21,271 nt of DNA, from NCBI GenBank assembly GCA_900547005.1, contig URER01000042.1, forward strand, positions 1 through 21,271, read 5' to 3'. Shown here in pieces: positions 16,745-21,271 of the stretch (the first letter of the stretch is position 1; the number at the start of each line of letters is the position of its first letter). Made by a program: the position numbers and the translations under genes. The stretch comes from an uncultured Prevotella sp. (GTDB lineage: Bacteria > Bacteroidota > Bacteroidia > Bacteroidales > Bacteroidaceae). Under the pieces are notes generated by a model. That model was not told the DNA's origin, did no database searches, and saw only the letters and a program-made list of their open reading frames with translations.

Positions 16745-17659
16745 ATGAGTATTATGAAAAGGATTCTATTAACATTCACATTCCTTGCGCTTACATTCGG
16801 TATTGTGGAAGCGCAGGAGACAATGAGTGAGGTGGACAATACCGTTACGTTTGACCTTAAATATAAGGAGGGACACTATTACTTTAATAGTGATATTAAT
16901 GGTGTGCCTGCAAATATTATGATGTCAACGGGAGCCGTAGGCTTGATAATGGATAGTAAGTTTTATGAGAAGCATAAAGACGAATTAAAGTTAAATCTAA
17001 AAGTGCCCGCGAAGAAGAGGAAACATTATAAGTATAATATGAAACTATATGGAATGGCTGTCCTAAAAATTGGTGATGTAATATTCAAAGGCCCGGTAAT
17101 TGTAGCGGAAAAATATGGAAAGATATTGCTTCCTATCCAGTATCTGAGAAATGAGAAAGACAGAAGTTCGATAGTCTGTCTTGACTTGAAGGCTTCGAAG
17201 ATGTCTTTGCTTTCGCGTAGCCGACTTGCGCAAGACACTATCGGATGCAATTCTTTTCCTTTGCATAAGACAGAGCGATTATTATTCCCTGCGATATATA
17301 CACATCTCACAATTAAAACCGATTATACAACGGCTCAGATGGATGGTAATTTTGCAATAGATTTAGGGTATAAGGATTTGCTTCTTCTCTTAAAAAATAA
17401 TGAGACTGTGGCAAATATGGTAGAAGACAATGATTCTGAATTCCGTCCATCTAAAGGTGATAGGAATAGTGTTGTGAATAGAGGTTTGCGTGATTGCACG
17501 TGCGTTATAGCGGGATATACATTCCATAATGCGTCAATTAGTTTGAACAGTAAAACAAAAGCTGATGGCGTAGCTGGACTTATAGGGCTGAAATTCTTTG
17601 AGACGCCTGTAATACTCGACTTCAGCAGGAAGCGGTTCTATATAAAACCGAACGAGTGA
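16745..17659 (+). CDS. Secreted retropepsin-like (clan AA) protein with a substituted first motif
   Basis: A 304-residue protein with a signal peptide (MSIMKRILLTFTFLALTFG, likely cut after IVEA at 23; Met4 is an alternative start), so periplasmic or exported. The remainder resembles the duplicated retropepsin-like aspartic proteases of Bacteroidota. INGVPANIMMSTGAVGLIMD is the first catalytic loop and DGNFAIDLGYKDLLLL the second. AGLIGLKFFETPVILDFSRK is the usual closing strand pair. The first loop reads STG (61-63) in place of D-T/S-G, so its catalytic Asp is absent; the second has Asp206 in DLG. It may therefore be a binding protein or a degenerate protease. It stands alone between copy 1 of the long repeat and the toxin-like operon. 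Substrate and role are unknown. Confidence 0.72.
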   Translation: MSIMKRILLTFTFLALTFGIVEAQETMSEVDNTVTFDLKYKEGHYYFNSDINGVPANIMMSTGAVGLIMDSKFYEKHKDELKLNLKVPAKKRKHYKYNMKLYGMAVLKIGDVIFKGPVIVAEKYGKILLPIQYLRNEKDRSSIVCLDLKASKMSLLSRSRLAQDTIGCNSFPLHKTERLLFPAIYTHLTIKTDYTTAQMDGNFAIDLGYKDLLLLLKNNETVANMVEDNDSEFRPSKGDRNSVVNRGLRDCTCVIAGYTFHNASISLNSKTKADGVAGLIGLKFFETPVILDFSRKRFYIKPNE

Positions 17660-17841
17660 TGACAGGAATGTATTTGGTCTTATTGTACAAATTCGGCAGA
17701 ATGGATTATTTCCCATAGTGCCATAGTGCTATTCGTCTGATGCAAAATATTTTATATAAAGGATATGTTTTTCAGATTTTATTTTTAATTTTGTATCAGA
17801 CATCAAAGTATTGTAATAATTATAAGCAAGAAAGTTTGGTC

Positions 17842-18066
17842 ATGGACAAGAAAAAAGTATTTGACAAAATAGAATATGTAGTGACGTGTGTCGGAGCTTT
17901 CGCACAGCAGTACAAACTCTCCAACTCACAGGCATACGCATATCTGCGCCGTTTTACAGGCATAGATTTTCTTCTCGACTGCTATGCTGCCGAACATACC
18001 CTCTCTATTGATGATGCGGTTTCAGACCTCCAAGTTATTTGCCGCCGGGAAGGAGGCAGGATATGA
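17842..18066 (+). CDS. DUF3791-like small protein, putative antitoxin
   Basis: A 74-residue protein from the ATG at 17842. The frame is open back to 17740, but the family sequence starts at MDKKKVFDKIEYVV, so the upstream part is left out. It matches the DUF3791 pattern: a helix ending FAQQYKLSNSQAYAYLRR, then GIDFLLDCYAAEHTLSIDDAVSDL. Such proteins commonly precede DUF3990 genes. Its stop overlaps the next start in the sequence ATGA (18063-18066), so the two genes are translationally coupled. An antitoxin role is inferred from position and size only. No TAnnTTTG promoter is evident upstream; ttttg at about 17787-17791 lacks a matching -7 box. Confidence 0.75.
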   Translation: MDKKKVFDKIEYVVTCVGAFAQQYKLSNSQAYAYLRRFTGIDFLLDCYAAEHTLSIDDAVSDLQVICRREGGRI

Positions 18067-18551
18067 TACGGCTCTATCACGGTTCTAACGTAACCATTGA
18101 GAAGATTGATCTTTCTCGTAGTAAGCGTGGCAAGGATTTTGGGCAGGGATTCTATCTCAATGCCAATCCTGACCAAGCAAAGGCTATGGCTATCCGCACA
18201 ACCCGATTCCTAAATGAAGGCAAACCAATATTGTCATGCTTTGAATTTGATGAAGAAGAGGCTGCAAAGAATGGACTGAATATAAAGACATTCCTTGATT
18301 ACTCTGTGGAATGGGCTGAGTTTGTCGTAATGAACCGTAAAAATGATACTGAAATCCCGGCTCATCCCTATGATATCGTAATCGGTCCGATAGCAGACGA
18401 TACTGTTGGCGTTCAGATTCGCCGTTATATAATGGGTTATTTGTCTGCCTCCGCATTGGTTGAAGAGCTAAGATTCCGGGGCGACCATGCCATCCAATAC
18501 TTCTTTGGCACCCCCAAAGCGGTAGAATTTTTAAAAAGTATCGAGTTATGA
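18063..18551 (+). CDS. DUF3990-family ADP-ribosyltransferase-like protein, putative toxin
   Basis: A 162-residue protein from the ATG at 18063, which overlaps the preceding stop as ATGA. An in-frame start at 18039 would add eight unconserved residues. It carries the DUF3990 pattern: LYHGSN near the N-terminus (His6), GKDFGQGFYL (about 24-33), and VEWAEFVVMNR with YDIVIGPIADD later. LYHGS, the aromatic GFYL strand and the later acidic segment resemble the H-Y-[E/D/Q] arrangement of the ADP-ribosyltransferase fold. It would therefore transfer ADP-ribose from NAD+ to a target I cannot name. It is flanked by two small genes with ATGA overlaps, as in toxin-antitoxin operons. Activity as a toxin is inference. 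Confidence 0.78.
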   Translation: MIRLYHGSNVTIEKIDLSRSKRGKDFGQGFYLNANPDQAKAMAIRTTRFLNEGKPILSCFEFDEEEAAKNGLNIKTFLDYSVEWAEFVVMNRKNDTEIPAHPYDIVIGPIADDTVGVQIRRYIMGYLSASALVEELRFRGDHAIQYFFGTPKAVEFLKSIEL

Positions 18552-18769
18552 CACAAGACATACAATTTCAAATCGAATGCCTTGCGGCTGAACTTGCCGA
18601 AATGCTTATGGCAGAATATGGCTGGGATATCCGTCGTGCCCTTGATGAGCTTTATTCCTCGACCACATTCACAAAGCTAAACGACCCCGAATGTGGCCTT
18701 TACTATCAAGGAGCAGTTTATATCTTTCAGTATCTTAAATCAGAAATCGAAACCGGTAAAATTGCATAA
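18548..18769 (+). CDS. Small partner protein of the DUF3990 gene (possible second antitoxin)
   Basis: A 73-residue protein whose ATG (18548-18550) overlaps the stop of the DUF3990 gene as ATGA. Features are a leading helix (QFQIECLAAELAEMLMAEYG), RRALDELYSSTTFTKLNDPE, and GLYYQGAVYIFQYLKSEIE. This type of small acidic protein, ending in a Y-Q-x(4)-Y-x(4)-LK-type helix, is often seen beside DUF3990 genes. I recognise the pattern but not an assigned function. It completes a three-gene unit (small protein, ART-like protein, small protein). Either small protein, or both together, could be the antitoxin. Confidence 0.7.
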   Translation: MTQDIQFQIECLAAELAEMLMAEYGWDIRRALDELYSSTTFTKLNDPECGLYYQGAVYIFQYLKSEIETGKIA

Positions 18770-18823
18770 CAATATGGACATCTTAAAGAAATAGTGCTGG
18801 TGAATTATAAAGAATAAGCCTTT

Positions 18824-19382
18824 GAAAAATCTTTACAAGTATACCCTCTAAAACTCGCGAATTTCTGAACGAAACATTCCGAGTGCGCAAAAACGCGAAA
18901 ATAAGGCATTTTAGGATGTTTTGAGTTAAGGCTTTGATAATCAAGGAGTTGTCTCGTTATTTGGCGAAAATGGCCGTTTTTGAGTGTTAAATAGACCTCG
19001 TTATATTGCAACGGAGGCTCCGTTAGACGCTAACGGAGCCTCTTTTAGGCTTAAACGGAGCCTCCGTTGCACTCCCAAACAGCCTAAAACGGACTCTAAA
19101 AGTGCCTCCGTTGAAAGCTAAGGAATGTTAAATCGGGCGAAAAGAGCGTTTTTCAGTGTTTTCTCGGACGCAAAATTTCAATGAAAATCAACCCGATTTT
19201 TTCCCAACGGAGGCACTTTTGGAATTTTGAGTTACGAATTTTGAGTTTTGAGTTGGGATTTTTGAGGTCGGAAAAACGGTAAAAATGAGTAACGGGACCT
19301 ATATTTAACATCCGTTAGCACGCAAGAACCGGTTTCTCAGAGGGGTGATTTTTGACCAAAAATATTTACAAAACGGGTGGCG
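18824..19382 (+). repeat. Long structured intergenic repeat, copy 2
   Basis: Direct-orientation counterpart of the element at 16063-16599. Anchors lie at 18846 (ctctaaaactcgcgaattt), 18881 (gagtgcgcaaaaacgcgaaa), 19127 (gttaaatcgggcga), 19206 (aacggaggcacttttgga) and 19298 (cctatatttaaca). AACGGAG motifs are at 19010, 19032 and 19054, again 22 bp apart. The first and third are 15-base palindromes: aacggaggctccgtt and aacggagcctccgtt. The stem aaatcggg (19130-19137) / cccgattt (19192-19199) is kept with the same 54-base interior. The sequence between anchors has diverged a good deal, while the spacing stays the same. Confidence 0.88.
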
Positions 19383-19442
19383 TTTTTTCAGACTCAACGG
19401 AAAAATATAGGGTACAGATTATATATGATTAAATTATTTCTT

Positions 19443-19653
19443 ACCACAGAGGCACAGAGGCCACGGAACTTTATTCACCCTATAATATTCGCTCACTGAG
19501 TATATGCCTGTGGCATCAGGAGGCCACGGAGCTTGCAAGAATTATAGAGGCAAGGAGGGGGGAGATAACGGCTCTGTGCTCTCTATACTTTCAGACATAA
19601 GCTCTGAGTTTGTAATGACATATAAATCTCCGTGTACACTGTGCCTCTGTGGT
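19443..19653. repeat. Inverted-repeat element of about 210 bp (MITE-like)
   Basis: accacagaggcacag (19443-19457) and ctgtgcctctgtggt (19639-19653) are perfect 15-bp inverted ends, 181 bases apart. Inside are a second gccacgg (19459 and about 19523) and no recognisable gene; a 68-codon frame at 19504-19710 crosses the right end and does not look real. Motifs of the kind accacagaggcacagag occur in intergenic regions of many bacteria. The stretch from 19383 to 19717 otherwise holds nothing I recognise. Confidence 0.6.
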
Positions 19654-19717
19654 GAATGTAATCCCTCGGATTTATTGAATGAGCCGTTTTTCATTTTTAA
19701 AAGAGGATAAGGGGGAT

Positions 19718-19788
19718 AAAAAATAGGAGGAGATAAAGGACAAATGCCGTGCTGATTTCACAAGGCATACGTCTCTTATCTCCTCCTA
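19718..19788 (-). terminator. Rho-independent terminator of the C1 peptidase gene
   Basis: On the - strand a 13-bp perfect stem, taggaggagataa / ttatctcctccta (19776-19788 and 19724-19736), encloses a second stem atgcc/ggcat. It is followed at once by a T6 run (19723-19718). It starts about 33 bp after the peptidase stop. The + strand lacks the T-run. Confidence 0.82.
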
Positions 19789-19821
19789 TCTACTTTTATC
19801 TACTTCTAACTTCTTGAGAAA

Positions 19822-21024
19822 TTAGATTCCCAACTTCTTGCGGATGTCCTCGGGGATGGCGTTCTTGTTGACCATATAATCCATTGTCGCGTTGGCAACG
19901 AAAGCCTTTGTCATATACCAAGTGCCTTTGTAGTCGCCATACTCGCCCCAAGAGTTCTTCACCATGTAATACTCCTTGCCGTTCTGATCCTTAGCGATAC
20001 CGTAGATGAGCATACCGTGGTCGTCGGTCAACTCCCAGTTGTCGTAACGCTGCTGACGCAACTCCTGTGAAGGAGTAATCTCCGGAGCATTGATTCCGAG
20101 CGAGTCGAGCTTGTTGCTCTTCTCAGTCTTAGACAGACGGAGCCACTTTGCAGCATCGCTTCCCGACAGGCTCTGCACCTTCTTTGTGTCGTAAGCGATA
20201 CCGAGACCCTTGCGTGTGAATCCCTCTTCGCTCACGTCGCCACCCCAAGCCACGGTATAACCGTTCATCACGGCATTGTCGATGATGCGCATCATGTCGT
20301 CCATAGGAACGTTCCAGCTCATCGGCCAGCGCCAGTTGTCCTGCACCTCTACGGCAAACTCACTCCAGAACGGGTGATGAGTGTAGGATGTGATGCTTAC
20401 ATAGTCGTTCCAGTCGAGACCCAAACTCTCGGCGAAAGTCTTCGGAGTGTAGTTCTTGCCCTCGTAGGTGAAGTTCTCCGGACACTTGCCGAGATATGCG
20501 TCGATGATTCCCTGAAGGCCGTTCTTCCATGCCGGAGTGAGCTTCTTAGAGTCGCTCTTAGCTATTTTCTCGACGTATGGAGTCATCACGTCGAAGAACT
20601 CGTTGAAGTTTGCGAGCGAGTCGCCATACAGGGTGCCCGGTAATGGCATGGCATCTTCGGGGCAAATGCCGTAGTTCTTCAGTACATAATACACATCGTA
20701 TGCGCTACCGCCCTGTGAGAACGAAACATCGCCGTGCATACGGACGGTCATTGTGGCGCGGTCCATGTAGTTCTTGTTGGCTACGAACATCTCGCAGAGG
20801 TCGTAAGTCTTGCCTGACTTCTTCAGAATCTCGCTCTCGAAGAAACTCAGGGTAGAGTAAGCCCAGCACGTACCCGAACGGTTCTGGTCCTTGATACTTG
20901 TGATAGGATTCTCCTTGATTACGGTGAATACCGGTTTGTTCTTGTTGACTGCCTCTTTCTTCTTGGCAGCCTGTGCGCCTGTCGCGATAAGTGCGAGGAG
21001 CGCGAAAGTCAATAGTTTTTTCAT
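19822..21024 (-). CDS. Secreted C1-family cysteine peptidase (aminopeptidase C / bleomycin hydrolase type)
   Basis: A papain-clan peptidase of the C1B type, probably exported. The signal peptide is MKKLLTFALLALIATGAQA, cut near residue 19-20. The 400-residue protein has the oxyanion Gln47 and catalytic Cys53 in KDQNRSGTCWAYSTLSFFES. His336 lies in TDDHGMLIYGIAKD, and Asn357 in VKNSWGEYGDYKGTWYM. All catalytic residues are present. The insertion between Cys and His (residues about 100-320) is larger than in papain, as is usual in bleomycin-hydrolase relatives; cytoplasmic family members are about 440-450 residues. It stands alone, with its own terminator. The upstream 36 bp are A+T-rich without a clear TAnnTTTG box, and a purine/pyrimidine repeat tract lies beyond. 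Confidence 0.93.
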   Translation of the reverse strand: MKKLLTFALLALIATGAQAAKKKEAVNKNKPVFTVIKENPITSIKDQNRSGTCWAYSTLSFFESEILKKSGKTYDLCEMFVANKNYMDRATMTVRMHGDVSFSQGGSAYDVYYVLKNYGICPEDAMPLPGTLYGDSLANFNEFFDVMTPYVEKIAKSDSKKLTPAWKNGLQGIIDAYLGKCPENFTYEGKNYTPKTFAESLGLDWNDYVSITSYTHHPFWSEFAVEVQDNWRWPMSWNVPMDDMMRIIDNAVMNGYTVAWGGDVSEEGFTRKGLGIAYDTKKVQSLSGSDAAKWLRLSKTEKSNKLDSLGINAPEITPSQELRQQRYDNWELTDDHGMLIYGIAKDQNGKEYYMVKNSWGEYGDYKGTWYMTKAFVANATMDYMVNKNAIPEDIRKKLGI

Positions 21025-21059
21025 CTTTGTTTATTATATTATATTTAAGTTTGTTTCTT

Positions 21060-21116
21060 AGGAGTAAGGAGAGAAGTAAGGAGTAAAGGAGTAAGGAGAA
21101 ATGGAGTAAGTAGATT
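21060..21116. repeat. Imperfect ggagtaa repeat tract upstream of the peptidase gene
   Basis: A purine-rich run built from ggagtaa/gaagtaagg-like units (aggagtaaggagagaagtaa and so on). It is low-complexity sequence between the peptidase start and the 56-bp repeat. No function is evident. Confidence 0.6.
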
Positions 21117-21144
21117 ACCTGTTTCTCTATTATCCATACTCTTT

Positions 21145-21271
21145 CCGCTATCCTCTTTGCGTTTGTCCTCTCCCCCCTGGGGGAGTTGGAGGGGGCTTTT
21201 CCGCTATCCTCTTTGCGTTTGTCCTCTCCCCCCTGGGGGAGTTGGAGGGGGCTTTTCCGCTATCCTCTTTG
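21145..21271. repeat. 56-bp tandem repeat running out of the window
   Basis: Units begin with ccgctatcctctttgcgttt at 21145, 21201 and 21257. The first two are identical over 56 bp and the third is cut by the window end after 15 bases. Each unit contains ctcccccctgggggag, a near-perfect GC hairpin, followed by ttggagggggctttt, so each unit could act as a small stem followed by a T-run on the + strand. The array length is unknown. Confidence 0.93.

Noticed and set aside
18805..19011. 68-codon - strand frame in long repeat copy 2 (and a 60-codon one at 16365-16547 in copy 1)
   Set aside because: They fall at different places in the two copies of the same element and do not correspond, so they are chance frames.
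19504..19710. 68-codon + strand frame
   Set aside because: It crosses the right end of the inverted-repeat element and has no recognisable domain or ribosome binding site.

Overview
The window looks like chromosome of a member of the Bacteroidota, most likely Prevotellaceae. Promoters match the Bacteroidota consensus (TTTG or TTG, 18-19 bases, TAnnTTTG). The gene order ilvD-ilvB-ilvN-acyl-ACP thioesterase-ilvC is, from memory, the one found in Bacteroides and Prevotella. The proteins are also of Bacteroidota types: a long secreted C1 peptidase, a lipid-independent secreted retropepsin-like protein and an HTH-regulator tail. No rRNA, tRNA or CRISPR array was found.

Layout. Positions 1-154 hold seven 22-bp tandem repeats. 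Positions 340-6764 are a branched-chain amino acid biosynthesis block on the + strand: ilvD, ilvB, ilvN and a thioesterase from one promoter, ilvC from a second promoter with the same -7 sequence, then a hairpin terminator. Positions 6813-10458 carry recJ and recQ on the - strand, 7 bp apart. Positions 10671-11228 hold the 5'-truncated remnant of an HTH regulator. Next to it, at 11250-15953, is an A+T-rich three-gene defence operon on the - strand: a Vsr endonuclease fused to a C5-cytosine methyltransferase, an HpaII-family restriction enzyme, and an OLD-family ATPase/TOPRIM nuclease 4 bp behind it.

Positions 16063-19382 are bounded by two colinear, diverged copies of a roughly 540-bp non-coding element in direct orientation. 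Each copy has three AACGGAG motifs exactly 22 bp apart and a conserved long-range stem. Between them lie a secreted retropepsin-like protein lacking the Asp of its first catalytic motif, and three ATGA-overlapped genes. Those three are DUF3791-like, DUF3990 (ADP-ribosyltransferase-like) and a second small partner, and they look like a toxin-antitoxin unit. The right end holds an inverted-repeat element, a C1-family cysteine peptidase on the - strand with its own terminator, and a 56-bp G/C-run tandem repeat that runs out of the window.

How they work together. The ilv genes make the shared part of valine, leucine and isoleucine synthesis. The restriction block would cut unmethylated CCGG (inferred from the HpaII family), protect self DNA by cytosine methylation, repair the T:G mismatches that methylation causes, and possibly add OLD-type abortive or nuclease defence. 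The toxin-like ART operon and the repeats make 11-19.4 kb the accessory part of an otherwise housekeeping window. The best candidates for something undescribed are the V-M/R/OLD operon and the paired structured repeats.
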